From the NCBI RefSeq assembly GCF_000314975.1, contig NZ_BAEN01000065.1:62001-126000 (forward strand): a DNA stretch of 64,000 nucleotides, given 5' to 3'. The notes below the pieces were generated by a model that saw only the letters and a list, made by a program, of their open reading frames with translations, made no database searches and was not told the origin of the DNA. Position 1 is the stretch's first letter. Each line of letters opens with the position of its first letter. A program made the translations under genes and the position numbers. Of the stretch, positions 1-8,542 are shown piece by piece. The DNA comes from Aliiglaciecola lipolytica E3. Its GTDB lineage: Bacteria; Pseudomonadota; Gammaproteobacteria; Enterobacterales; Alteromonadaceae.

Positions 1-1490
1 GATTTCCAACAGTAGACTCGACCGACTTCTATGCATTTAATAGTTACGAAGATGGTCGAGGAGATTATGTTACTTTGATTGCTAATTACATTCCCCTTCA
101 AGATGCCTATGGCGGACCTAACTATTTTGCAATGGACCCTCATGCTGTTTATAGCATCCATATCGATAACGATGGTGATGCCGTTGAAGATATAACGTTC
201 CAATTTCGTTTCACGTCTTCATTACCTAACGACAACCAAGGTGCTGCTTTAATGGTTGGCGCTGAAGGTGAGCAAAAGGCTGTTGGTGTACCACTTAAAA
301 ATATTGGCCCGATCAGCGCCTCAAATCAAACTGCTGCAAACTTTAGCGAAAGCTATACCGTTACTATGGTATCTGGTGCACAAAGCACTGGTACTGCAAG
401 TGTCGTTACCAATGCTGATGCAGGTACGGACACATTTGCTAAACCGCTAGACTATATTGGTAACAAAACCTTTACCGATGCAGCCACTTATTCAGAATAC
501 GCTGACAGCTTTATCTATAGTGCGTCTATTGCGAATTGTGAACAGATGGCTAAGGTATTTGTTGGACAACGTAAAGACCCATTTGTGGTTAACTTAGGTA
601 AAACTTTTGACTTGGTGAACTATGTGCCTGTTGAAGGTGATAGTGCTCCGGGTGCTGACGATGGTTCTGGTTTTCCAGGGGGAATTACCCAAGACGATGC
701 TAATGATGACTTAATGGATAAAAACGTTACATCTATTGCCATTGAAGTACCTAAAGCATGTATTACTGGCTCGGGTAATGGCAGTGTAGGTGCGTGGACT
801 ACCGCGAGTTTACCGCAAGCACGTATTTTGAATCCAGATGCGAGTTTTGCTAACACTGAAGTTAACGGTGGCGCTCTAACGCAAGTATCTCGCTTAGGTA
901 ACCCTTTGGTTAATGAGCTAGTGATTGGTTTAGCAGATAAAGACAAGTTTTCTACTGCGCATCCGAAAGATGATGGTCAATTTGCTGATTATGTAACTCA
1001 TCCTACATTACCAGAATTATTGAATATTTTATTCAAAGATGCCGTGAACACTACATTGGGTACGTCTATTGAAACGCTTGCTCCTACTAATTTCCCAAGA
1101 ACGGACTTAGTAACTGCGTTTTTAACAGGTTTCCCAGGTGTGAACCAGTTAGCTAATGTGACTGCATCTGAAATGTTACGTTTAAATACTGGCATTGCTG
1201 CTGTATCTGCTGATCAACAATCTGCGTTTGGTGTAGCCGGTGATGATTTAGCAGGGTTCCCAAATGGTCGCAGACCAGGTGATGATGTAGTTGATATTGC
1301 ATTACGTGTAGTGATGGGGCGCTTGTGTTATCCGGTGCCTGTTGCAGGCGAAGATACTGACTTAGGGTTATGTACTCCAGAAGATGCAAGTGTTGGTAAC
1401 GTGCCATTTACCGACGGTGCACCATTGGATGCCAGCATGATGATGACTTCGTTCCCTTATTTAGCGATGCCATTACCTGGCTCAGAGTAA
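1..1490 (+). CDS. DUF4331 domain secreted protein (5' end outside window)
   Basis: The frame is already open at base 3 and reads PTVDSTDFYAFNSYEDGRGD before the first possible internal TTG at 75, so the true start lies upstream of the window. The motif 'DSTDFYAF...', then 'DPHAVYSIHIDNDGD' and 'FQFRF', matches the DUF4331 family, which is made of predicted exported beta-rich proteins of unknown function. About 496 residues are visible. The C-terminal half carries the conserved 'SRLGNPLVNELVIGL' and 'RRPGDDVVDIALRV' segments. The stop is at 1488-1490 and a lipoprotein gene follows after 10 bp, so the two are probably co-transcribed. The family call is firm. The function is unknown, although the genes downstream suggest an envelope role. 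Confidence 0.85.
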   Translation, partial: FPTVDSTDFYAFNSYEDGRGDYVTLIANYIPLQDAYGGPNYFAMDPHAVYSIHIDNDGDAVEDITFQFRFTSSLPNDNQGAALMVGAEGEQKAVGVPLKNIGPISASNQTAANFSESYTVTMVSGAQSTGTASVVTNADAGTDTFAKPLDYIGNKTFTDAATYSEYADSFIYSASIANCEQMAKVFVGQRKDPFVVNLGKTFDLVNYVPVEGDSAPGADDGSGFPGGITQDDANDDLMDKNVTSIAIEVPKACITGSGNGSVGAWTTASLPQARILNPDASFANTEVNGGALTQVSRLGNPLVNELVIGLADKDKFSTAHPKDDGQFADYVTHPTLPELLNILFKDAVNTTLGTSIETLAPTNFPRTDLVTAFLTGFPGVNQLANVTASEMLRLNTGIAAVSADQQSAFGVAGDDLAGFPNGRRPGDDVVDIALRVVMGRLCYPVPVAGEDTDLGLCTPEDASVGNVPFTDGAPLDASMMMTSFPYLAMPLPGSE

Positions 1491-1500
1491 GGAGCTAATA

Positions 1501-2010
1501 ATGAATATTCATATGCTTAAAACATCTTTATTAGCTGTGTCTACAGGCGTGCTTTTGAGTGGTTGTAATTGGGGAGACGATGATGACGCTCCCAAAGGTA
1601 ATACAACACCAGTAGCAATCTCTGAAGACTTAACAACACAAGCTGGTATTGCCATTATGGATCAGGTCACAGCGACGGACGCCGATGGACAAAGCTTGAG
1701 CTATATATTGGTAACCGAACCTACGCTGGGCATGCTTACGCTAGAGTCTGACGGGCAATTTACCTATACCCCGAATCCAACCGTTACAGGGATGGATAGC
1801 TTTGAGTTCAGAGCCTCAGACGGCGAAGCAAAATCTATGGTCGCGACGGTGAATATTACCATCGAAGCACAAGTAGTCAGTTTTGCTAGTTATAGCCGAG
1901 CAGCGTTCGCTCAACAAGAAACTGACGAGCCGCTTCCAACCAATGGTAGAGAGTTTACACAGGACGTGACTTCTCCAGATGCTTATGATGATCTAATCGA
2001 TAATCCATAG
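1501..2010 (+). CDS. Lipoprotein with one cadherin/VCBS-like Ig-fold domain
   Basis: 169 aa. It starts at an ATG preceded by AAGGAG. The N-terminal hydrophobic stretch ends in the lipobox LLSGC (Cys near residue 22), followed by a GDDDDAP linker, so it should be lipid-anchored. Residues about 35-125 read as one bacterial cadherin-like / Big_9-type beta-sandwich ('TATDADGQSLSYILV', 'FTYTPNPTVTGMDSFEFRASDG'). The last 45 residues are acidic and low in hydrophobicity, ending in DLIDNP. The gene follows the DUF4331 gene by 10 bp and is followed by a weak hairpin, then the TPR gene. No enzymatic motif is visible; an adhesive or scaffolding role is an inference. Confidence 0.7.
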   Translation: MNIHMLKTSLLAVSTGVLLSGCNWGDDDDAPKGNTTPVAISEDLTTQAGIAIMDQVTATDADGQSLSYILVTEPTLGMLTLESDGQFTYTPNPTVTGMDSFEFRASDGEAKSMVATVNITIEAQVVSFASYSRAAFAQQETDEPLPTNGREFTQDVTSPDAYDDLIDNP

Positions 2011-2095
2011 CAGACGGAGCAATCCAAAGCATTGTCTAACCACAATGCCATACGCTTTGCCACGGATGGCACTTTTACCTAACACATTCGTAATT

Positions 2096-2126
2096 GGCCT
2101 GAAAAACGTTAATCTTCAGGTCTTTT
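2096..2126 (+). terminator. Weak hairpin/terminator after the lipoprotein gene
   Basis: CCTGAA (2098-2103) pairs with TTCAGG (2115-2120), with possible extension at 2096-2097, and is followed by TCTTTT. The stem is short, so termination is probably partial and the downstream TPR gene may still be read from upstream. Confidence 0.4.
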
Positions 2127-2154
2127 AAAATAATTATTTATAGGTCGCTCAACT

Positions 2155-3264
2155 ATGCACTTCAGCTCAATAATACGTTTAACTGCACTTGGTTGTTTGT
2201 TATTTTTCACGCAAATCGTTTACGTGAATGCAAAGCCATCAAGTCCAAGTGCAAATGAAGTCGTGGCGAGCTGGCCCACCTATTCGGCAATGCCGTCAAC
2301 AGGTTCAAACTTACAAAAAGTGCGTTTTCATTTGCAGCAGGCACAATATCCAGGCAATGGAAGCTTACACTTTTCAATGGCAACACAAGCTTTTAACGGT
2401 CTGCCTCAGCGTTCTGCCGAAAGTAGCGAATATTTTTATTTGAAAGCGCGCATAGCACAGCATGAACATAAATTTGAGGAAGCAATAGCAGATCTAAACC
2501 AAGCCATAAAACTACAGTACGATTATCCTAGTGCTTGGTTACTTAAGGCAAATCTTCATTTGATTCAGCAACAACATGATGATGCGTTAAATGCATGTAA
2601 ACAACTAATTGGCAATAGCGCATTAGCGCTTGCTACAGTTTGTTCGTTAGAAGTATCCAGTTATCAACAGGATAATCTAGCTGAACGATATCGCTTGCTT
2701 AAGCGTCAATTTTCCGCAGATTATTTCGTCGTGAACGAACAAAGCAAAGACGCCGATATATCTGCGCAATTATGGTTTGAACAATTAGCCGCAGATATGG
2801 CGTTGCGTCTACAGCAATATGAGGAAGCACAGGGCTGGTTATCTAGTGACAATTTAACAGAAAAACCGCTTAGTTATATTGTGCTGTGGGCAGATATTCA
2901 GATTGCGCAAAGTAATTTCAGCAATGTCATTGATACATTGCAGCCCATCGTTGCGGCATCAGCATTTAAAGATGACGCGCTACTTATTCGCTTAGCGATT
3001 GCACAAAAAAATTTAGGTGCACATAGTAATACCAAGACTGATTGGGTCTATTTATCCAAACAACGGATAGAACAACGAATCGCTCGAAAAGACAATTTTC
3101 ATGCTGCAGATATCACTCGGTTTTACTTATGGATCGAGCCTCAACCAGCGCTAGCGCTTAAGTGGGCTCAGCGAAATTATCAACAAGCTAAGATGGATGA
3201 AGATTTGCGTTTGCTACAACAAGCTCGCGCCCAATATGAACAAGCTGAAGGAGCGGGCAAATGA
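2155..3264 (+). CDS. Exported TPR-repeat protein
   Basis: 369 aa with a signal peptide (residues 1-26, ending VYVNA). The mature part is alpha-helical. The best TPR-like segment is residues about 85-150 ('FYLKARIAQHEHKFEEAIADLNQAIKLQYDYPSAWLLKANLHLIQQQHDDAL' region, positions 2425-2590), with weaker repeats near residues 195-290. The stop codon overlaps the start of the next gene (ATGA at 3261-3264), so translation is coupled to the HupE/UreJ-type membrane protein. A scaffold or partner role for that membrane protein or the upstream DUF4331 protein is inferred from the layout. TPR repeats do not identify the ligand. Confidence 0.75.
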   Translation: MHFSSIIRLTALGCLLFFTQIVYVNAKPSSPSANEVVASWPTYSAMPSTGSNLQKVRFHLQQAQYPGNGSLHFSMATQAFNGLPQRSAESSEYFYLKARIAQHEHKFEEAIADLNQAIKLQYDYPSAWLLKANLHLIQQQHDDALNACKQLIGNSALALATVCSLEVSSYQQDNLAERYRLLKRQFSADYFVVNEQSKDADISAQLWFEQLAADMALRLQQYEEAQGWLSSDNLTEKPLSYIVLWADIQIAQSNFSNVIDTLQPIVAASAFKDDALLIRLAIAQKNLGAHSNTKTDWVYLSKQRIEQRIARKDNFHAADITRFYLWIEPQPALALKWAQRNYQQAKMDEDLRLLQQARAQYEQAEGAGK

Positions 3265-4403
3265 AACGTGTATTAACCATATTATTTATTTGTTTCATTG
3301 TCTGTTTCAGTTTACTTCCGGCGGCTCATGGACATCAGTTGAGCACTGGTTATTTAAGTCTTAACGTTTCTGAATCTCAATCGAATAAGCTAGATGGACA
3401 ATTACAAGTTAGGCTTTTTGATTTGGAAAGAAGTGTAGGTTTAGATAAAAATCTCGATGGACAACTTTTATGGCGAGAAGTCACTGAGAGGCAAGCACAA
3501 ATTGAAGCATATTTGCTGTCGCAATTTATCATTTCCTCTGGTCAAAATCCGTGCGCCATTTCAATCTCGCCCACGCTGCAAACCGACATGCATTTTGATG
3601 AAGGTTATTTAGTAGCTAATCTTCAAGCTGAGTGCAAAGGTGATATTTCACAGCAACCCCTAGCTATTCAATATAGTGCGGTTTTTAGCGAAGATGCAGA
3701 CCACAAACTTTTGGTAAACGTGACAGGATTTGGGCAATCAACCTCTGAATTAATCAGTGGAGTCATTGACCTCGACAGTCAACGATTAGAATTTGCAGCC
3801 AACCAAAGCCATGCTTTTGATACTTTTGTAACCTATGTATATCAAGGTATTGTGCACATATTTATTGGTTTAGATCACATTTTGTTTTTAGTTGTATTGA
3901 TGATGAGCTGTGTACTTTATCGTGACGATGGAAAATGGCACTCGCGCCCCAAGTTATCTGGTGTACTTAAGTCAGCAGCGTGGATCGTAACCGCCTTTAC
4001 TTTGGCGCATTCTATTACCCTTACTGCTACAGCAATGAATTGGATTTCACCAAGTAGTCGATGGGTAGAGTTTGGAATAGCCATCTCGGTATTATTAACC
4101 GCACTTAATAATTTAAAACCGATAATTATTAAGTTGGGATGGATAACCTTTGGTTTTGGCTTAATTCACGGTATGGGCTTTGCCAGCGTATTATCAGAAT
4201 TGGGATTGTCAGCGCAACATCAGGTGTTGTCCATACTGGCATTTAATCTCGGCGTGGAATTAGGGCAGTTGGCCATTTTGGGTATTGTCATTCCACTGTT
4301 TTTTGTTTGTAGACACTACCAACTTTATCGTTTACTGGTGTTAAAGTTTGGTTCGTTGGCAATTGGTTTAATCGCATTAAACTGGGCTATACAGCGTTTT
4401 TAA
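3261..4403 (+). CDS. HupE/UreJ-type membrane protein
   Basis: 380 aa. It has a signal-like N-terminus (to about residue 25, 'HGHQLSTGYLSL'), an extracytoplasmic beta-rich domain (about 26-185), then six or seven membrane helices. The membrane part holds the family motifs 'GIVHIFIGLDHILFL', 'LAHSITLTATA', 'GFGLIHGMGFASVL' and 'AFNLGVELGQL'. Its conserved His and Asp residues are the putative metal path in HupE/UreJ permeases (nickel or cobalt). The N-terminal domain marks the 'HupE/UreJ_2' subgroup, for which transport is not established. It is coupled by a 4-bp overlap to the TPR gene. No hydrogenase or urease genes are present, so any metal substrate is open. Confidence 0.85.
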   Translation: MKRVLTILFICFIVCFSLLPAAHGHQLSTGYLSLNVSESQSNKLDGQLQVRLFDLERSVGLDKNLDGQLLWREVTERQAQIEAYLLSQFIISSGQNPCAISISPTLQTDMHFDEGYLVANLQAECKGDISQQPLAIQYSAVFSEDADHKLLVNVTGFGQSTSELISGVIDLDSQRLEFAANQSHAFDTFVTYVYQGIVHIFIGLDHILFLVVLMMSCVLYRDDGKWHSRPKLSGVLKSAAWIVTAFTLAHSITLTATAMNWISPSSRWVEFGIAISVLLTALNNLKPIIIKLGWITFGFGLIHGMGFASVLSELGLSAQHQVLSILAFNLGVELGQLAILGIVIPLFFVCRHYQLYRLLVLKFGSLAIGLIALNWAIQRF

Positions 4404-4413
4404 CCCGCAATTT

Positions 4414-4449
4414 AAGGGGGAAAGGTGTACAGCTTTTCTCCTTTATTTT
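4414..4449 (+). terminator. Terminator hairpin after the HupE/UreJ-type gene
   Basis: AAGGGGGAAAG (4414-4424) pairs with CTTTTCTCCTT (4433-4443), 11 bp including two G-U pairs, with an 8-nt loop and TATTTT downstream. It closes the DUF4331-to-HupE cluster. Confidence 0.6.
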
Positions 4450-4531
4450 CACTCCCTTTGAGCCAATCTCTCGCGGAAAACGCGACAAACCTGTATTCTA
4501 ACAGATGTAATTTTGGGAAAAGGCATCTGTT

Positions 4532-4777
4532 ATGACACTCCAACAATTGACTGAACTTCTGGGATGGGCAGCGTTGATCAACATTGCTTATTTGTTATTG
4601 GCGACATTCGTTTTGATGTTTTTCCCAAACGCGATAATGTCGCTGCATAGCAAGCTTCTGACGGTAGATAAATCAAAACTTGCGCCTATGTATTTTAATT
4701 TCTTAAGCATCTATAAAGTCATGACATTGGTCTTCATCATATCGCCATACTTAGCGCTAAAGATAATGGGTTACTAA
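4532..4777 (+). CDS. DUF6868-like small membrane protein
   Basis: 81 aa with two hydrophobic helices (residues about 10-32 and 60-80) separated by a polar loop ('SLHSKLLTVDKSKLAPMYFNFL'). Length, start ('MTLQQLTELLGWAALINIAYLLL') and the ending 'PYLALKIMGY' match the DUF6868 family of small inner-membrane proteins of unknown function. It is the first of three tiny genes (next start 2 bp after this stop) enclosed between two terminators. The family is recalled from sequence pattern only; the function is unknown. Confidence 0.7.
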   Translation: MTLQQLTELLGWAALINIAYLLLATFVLMFFPNAIMSLHSKLLTVDKSKLAPMYFNFLSIYKVMTLVFIISPYLALKIMGY

Positions 4778-4778
4778 A

Positions 4779-5093
4779 GTGCAGAGACAGAAGAATGTTT
4801 ACCGTTTAGCCATGCTGATAATAATCGTATTTCAATCGAGACAGCTTTCCCTCGCAAATGATCTGGATTACATTAGCAATCAAGAGGATTTGCTCGTCGC
4901 TAAAGGAGAGCCTTCTGAGCAGTGGCAATTTGAAGATCAAGGGGCATTGTTTGAACATTATTATTACCAGACTGAAAACGCGTCGTTTCTAATTGACCAA
5001 GAAACTGGCTTGATCTGCAAGCAATATCAAGGAAAGTCTAGAGGGAGCTGCTATCCTTGTGAAAAAGATCAAGTTTCAACAAAATGTCCTTAA
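4779..5093 (+). CDS. Small exported hypothetical protein
   Basis: 104 aa from a GTG one base after the preceding stop. An ATG at 4812 (codon 12) is an alternative and would still leave a signal-like stretch (MLIIIVFQSRQLSLA). The mature part (about 75 aa) has four cysteines: one in 'GLICKQY' and three near the C-terminus ('SCYPCEKDQVSTKCP'), so disulfides are likely in the periplasm. The middle, with 'VAKGEPSEQWQFEDQGALFEHYYY', resembles small periplasmic proteins with the 'G-x-P' turn of the SmpA/OmlA type, but this match is too weak to assign. It sits between two small membrane-protein genes, probably in the same transcript. Confidence 0.6.
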   Translation: MQRQKNVYRLAMLIIIVFQSRQLSLANDLDYISNQEDLLVAKGEPSEQWQFEDQGALFEHYYYQTENASFLIDQETGLICKQYQGKSRGSCYPCEKDQVSTKCP

Positions 5094-5110
5094 TGTAAAC
5101 AGAGGTGTGT

Positions 5111-5284
5111 ATGACAAAAACAGCTAAATATCTCTTATTATCTGCGTTATTTTGCTTAGCGTTGTTGTGTTATTTTGTGGGGAGTGTAATAGGTGCAATT
5201 GCATTTATTGCTTTGGGCTTATTACTAGAAATTGCACTTTGGGTTGGTATTTTTAAATCCTCTAAAAAACACTCTCATAGTTAA
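5111..5284 (+). CDS. 57-aa two-helix small membrane protein
   Basis: ATG at 5111 is preceded by AGAGGTG. The product begins MTKTAKYLLLSALF and ends FKSSKKHSHS. It is almost wholly hydrophobic, with helices at about residues 7-24 and 28-48, a Glu at residue 40 inside the second helix, and a basic, His-containing tail. It lies 17 bp after the preceding exported-protein gene and is followed within 30 bp by a strong bidirectional terminator. No family is recognised. Coding is supported by the ribosome site, the operon position and the clean hydrophobic pattern. Confidence 0.6.
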   Translation: MTKTAKYLLLSALFCLALLCYFVGSVIGAIAFIALGLLLEIALWVGIFKSSKKHSHS

Positions 5285-5306
5285 CTTATTTGCATTTTGA
5301 TTAGCT

Positions 5307-5336
5307 AAAAAAATAGCACTTAAAAAGTGCTATTTT
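5307..5336. terminator. Bidirectional terminator between convergent genes
   Basis: AAATAGCACTT (5311-5321) and AAGTGCTATTT (5325-5335) form a perfect 11-bp stem with a 3-nt loop. A-runs on the left and T-runs on the right make it work in both directions, for the small-protein cassette (+) and the M3 peptidase gene (-). Confidence 0.85.
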
Positions 5337-5374
5337 ATTCATTATATTGTGTATCGCTTATTTTATCTTAGCGC

Positions 5375-7543
5375 TTATTTGACCGGAAAGCCTCGGTCAC
5401 GCATTAATGCTTCAACGTTAGCATCTCTGCCTCTGAATAATCGATACGCTTCAGCTGGATCCATTGCATTGCGAATAGCAAATAAATGTTTCACTAGCTT
5501 TTTACTCAACTCTTCATCATAAAAACCACCCGGCGCTTCAGCAAAAGCTTCTGCCGCATCAGAAGTGAGTACTTCAGCCCACATATAACCGTAATAGCTT
5601 GATGCGTATCCTTCGCTGCTAAATATGTGACCAAATTGCGTACTGCGGTGACGCATTACCATTTCTTCAGGCATACCTAGTTTTGTCAATTCAGCTTTTT
5701 CAAACTTTTGTGGATCGATAACTGCCGGATCGGTTGTATGGTACAGCAAATCCATGATTGCAGACGCCATGTATTCCGTTGTCTTAAAGCCTTCGTTGAA
5801 GGTTGAGGCTTTTTTGATTTTAGCCACTAATTCTTGAGGAATAGGTTCGCCAGTTTTGTAGTGCACCAAATAGTTGTTAATTACTTCGTCGGTGGTTAAC
5901 CAACGTTCTAGCAATTGAGATTGGAACTCAGTGTAATCACGTACACCTGAATGTGATGTTGGGTAAGCCACTTTTGCTGATAAGAAGTGCAACGCATGAC
6001 CAAATTCATGGAAGTATGTTTCTGCGTCATCCCAAGATATTAACGTTGGCTCGCCTTCAGGGCCTTTCACAAAGTTAGAATTGTTTGAAGACAGTACTGT
6101 TTTCTTGCCATCATACGTAGTGTAACTGCGATAGGTCGTTGCCCAAGCACCAGAACGTTTACCTTTTCGAGAGAACGGATCTAAATACCACAAACCTATG
6201 TGTTCACCTGTTGTTAAGTCGGTCACTTCCCACACTTTCACATCAGGGTGAAATACCGGTACTTTACCTTCTTCTACTGGCGTGAACTCAAAGTTAAATA
6301 GGCGGCCTGCCACGTAAAACATCGCTTCGCGAAGCTTATCTAACTGGAGATATTGCTTAACTTGATCAGAATCTAAGTTGTACTTTTGCTTACGTACTTT
6401 TTCAGCGTAATAGCGATAATCCCAAGGCTCTATTGTAATGTCTGCGCCTTCGGCATCCGCGACTGCTTGCATATCTTTTACTTCTTCTTCAACACGAGCA
6501 ATGGCCGCTGGCCATACTTTCTGCATTAACTCCATTGCATTTTCAGGGTTTTTAGCCATGCGATCTTCAAGTCGCCACTGCGAATAATTATCGTAGCCAA
6601 GCAACTGCACACGCTCATGCCGTAACTTCAAAATTTGTTTAATTAACTCATTATTATCAAACTCATCAGCATTGTTACCGCGACTATAGTAGGTTTCCCA
6701 TACTTTTTGGCGAAGTTCACGTTCGTCAGAGTATGTTAAAAACGGATCCATAGAAGAGCGAGTATTGGTGATAGCATATTTGCCTTCTTCACCGCGTTGT
6801 TCTGCGGCAGAAGCTGCACCAATAACAAATGACTCGGGTAAACCCGAAAGTTGCTCTTCGGTGATATACAACACATAGTTTTCTCCATCAGCCAATACGT
6901 TGTTGGCAAACTTGGTTTGTAAACTTGCCACCTCTTGGTTGATTTCTGCATATCGCTTCTTAGCTTCACCTTCTAACGTTGCGCCATTACGAGCGAATCC
7001 ATTGTATGTTAACCAAGTAACACGTTGCTGTTCTGAATTCAGCGTTTTAAATTCGTCACCTTCATAAACCGCTTTTACACGTGCAAAAAGTTTTTCATTT
7101 TGATTTATTTTCGAACTAAAGGCTGAGATTTTTGGGACCATCTCAGCTTGTATCTCACGAAATTCCGGACTGTTTTTATTTGAACTCCAAATTCCCCAGT
7201 AAGTGAATACTCGGCCTAATTCAGCACCAGATTTTTCTAACGGTACTATGGTGTTTTCAAAGGTTGCAGGTTCAGGGTTATTGACAATATCTTCGACTTC
7301 AGCAAGGTTGATTTCCATTCCTTTTTCAAGGGCTGGAACAAGTAGCGATAAATCCATTTTGTCGAAAGCGGGCACACCGCCATATGGACCTGAATATTCA
7401 GCAAGTAACGGGTTGGTTTCTTGCTGCACCTTTTCAGCCATGGCCGATTTATCTTTCGTTTCAGTTGTAGGGGCGTTCTGAGAACAGCCACTCAATGCTG
7501 CAATTAACATTGCGCTTGTCACTGTTAGGGCAAATTTTTTCAT
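5375..7543 (-). CDS. dcp: M3 family peptidyl-dipeptidase, lipoprotein form (Dcp-like)
   Basis: 722 aa zinc metallopeptidase of the thimet/Dcp family, which removes dipeptides from peptide C-termini. The zinc motif HEFGH starts at His512 ('YFHEFGHALHFLS'), and the downstream 'ERWLTT' region is typical. Unlike cytoplasmic E. coli Dcp, the N-terminus is a lipoprotein signal with lipobox LSGC (Cys20, followed by SQNAPTT), so this enzyme should be anchored facing the periplasm. That fits a peptide-scavenging marine bacterium. It is monocistronic, convergent with the small-gene cassette, and closed by the terminator at 5307-5336. Confidence 0.92.
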   Translation of the reverse strand: MKKFALTVTSAMLIAALSGCSQNAPTTETKDKSAMAEKVQQETNPLLAEYSGPYGGVPAFDKMDLSLLVPALEKGMEINLAEVEDIVNNPEPATFENTIVPLEKSGAELGRVFTYWGIWSSNKNSPEFREIQAEMVPKISAFSSKINQNEKLFARVKAVYEGDEFKTLNSEQQRVTWLTYNGFARNGATLEGEAKKRYAEINQEVASLQTKFANNVLADGENYVLYITEEQLSGLPESFVIGAASAAEQRGEEGKYAITNTRSSMDPFLTYSDERELRQKVWETYYSRGNNADEFDNNELIKQILKLRHERVQLLGYDNYSQWRLEDRMAKNPENAMELMQKVWPAAIARVEEEVKDMQAVADAEGADITIEPWDYRYYAEKVRKQKYNLDSDQVKQYLQLDKLREAMFYVAGRLFNFEFTPVEEGKVPVFHPDVKVWEVTDLTTGEHIGLWYLDPFSRKGKRSGAWATTYRSYTTYDGKKTVLSSNNSNFVKGPEGEPTLISWDDAETYFHEFGHALHFLSAKVAYPTSHSGVRDYTEFQSQLLERWLTTDEVINNYLVHYKTGEPIPQELVAKIKKASTFNEGFKTTEYMASAIMDLLYHTTDPAVIDPQKFEKAELTKLGMPEEMVMRHRSTQFGHIFSSEGYASSYYGYMWAEVLTSDAAEAFAEAPGGFYDEELSKKLVKHLFAIRNAMDPAEAYRLFRGRDANVEALMRDRGFPVK

Positions 7544-7959
7544 TTAATTTTTACCAATTCTTAATGAGATTGTTCTGTCATTTTATAAGTTTGAATGTAT
7601 GCCTTATGCTAGGCATTGCGAGCTTATACTAATCTTTGGTGTCGAAACTACAAGTGGCAAACGTTAATCTGCTGATTAATAGCGTCTAGAAACCATTACA
7701 TGCTGAAAGCAAAACCTTAAATTGTAATTCAGGTGTAACTCTATTGAAGTTGATGAACAAATACTTGATTGCAAAATATTTTGAATGTATTTGTGTATCG
7801 TTTAATTCCTATTAAGCAATTGAAATATTGTTGTTTATATAAAAATAACTACGACAAAACGTATTTATTAATATACCTACTATTGGTGTACGTACCTTAT
7901 AAGTGCAATTTGTTGGGTATTATTTAATCAAGTTAAATAACCCGAACGAGTTAACCGCC
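7544..7959. other. AT-rich divergent intergenic region
   Basis: A 416-bp gap between the divergent M3 peptidase gene and the beta-barrel-like protein gene. It should hold both promoters. On the minus strand a TATAAA-like -10 lies near 7577-7582, with no good -35. The inverted repeat TGCCT...AGGCA at 7599-7614 is a possible regulator site. No open frame with a ribosome site, no RNA gene and no repeat were recognised. Confidence 0.4.
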
Positions 7960-8529
7960 ATGTTCAAGTATTTATGTTTATTGATGACACTAATTGGTAG
8001 CTACTGCCAAGCAGAAGAATACGTTGTTTCTAAAGGAGTTAACTGGTTAAAAGGGGTAATGCCTGAATCCACTTCGATTGAGTTTAATAAATCACGCATC
8101 AAGTTTGACGGGTGTCGTCATCGTGAGTATGAACTTTCTTTTGTTCAACCGCTGAATAAAAGTTTAGCGCTGGAAGGCGGAGTGAGTTATGCAAGAGGCA
8201 AACTTCAATGGGGAATTAACGATCAAAAAATTAGTCTGAAACGTTATTCGCTTTTACCACGTTTTACGATAAATCATAAAATGAGTGTTAGCGCGGGATT
8301 AATATTGCAGTCTGCACCTGAATTTACCACTTCTCAAGGCTTAGACATTAATTTACCACAAAGCAAAATTTATATGGTGAGCAGTCGTTTCAAAGGTATT
8401 CGCAATGATCATCAGGTTGATATTGCCTTGAGTAGCCATCATTGGGAAGCAACAGGTGAATTTGGTGGTATGTTTGACCGCGGCTTAATTGATAACAAAG
8501 TTAACGTTAACTATTCAGCATTTTTCTAA
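7960..8529 (+). CDS. Predicted small outer-membrane beta-barrel protein
   Basis: 189 aa from the ATG at 7960, which places a signal peptide (MFKYLCLLMTLIGSYCQA) at the N-terminus. An upstream in-frame GTG at 7903 would put 19 polar residues before it and is less likely. The mature protein shows alternating polar/hydrophobic strands ('LALEGGVSYARGKLQWGI', 'SVSAGLILQS', 'VDIALSSHHWEATGEFGGMF') and ends in a terminal Phe (NYSAFF), as outer membrane barrels usually do. No family is recognised. No Shine-Dalgarno is obvious before either start. It stands alone and converges on the histidine phosphatase gene 13 bp away. Confidence 0.6.
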   Translation: MFKYLCLLMTLIGSYCQAEEYVVSKGVNWLKGVMPESTSIEFNKSRIKFDGCRHREYELSFVQPLNKSLALEGGVSYARGKLQWGINDQKISLKRYSLLPRFTINHKMSVSAGLILQSAPEFTTSQGLDINLPQSKIYMVSSRFKGIRNDHQVDIALSSHHWEATGEFGGMFDRGLIDNKVNVNYSAFF

Positions 8530-8542
8530 GTTAAGCTAGTTT

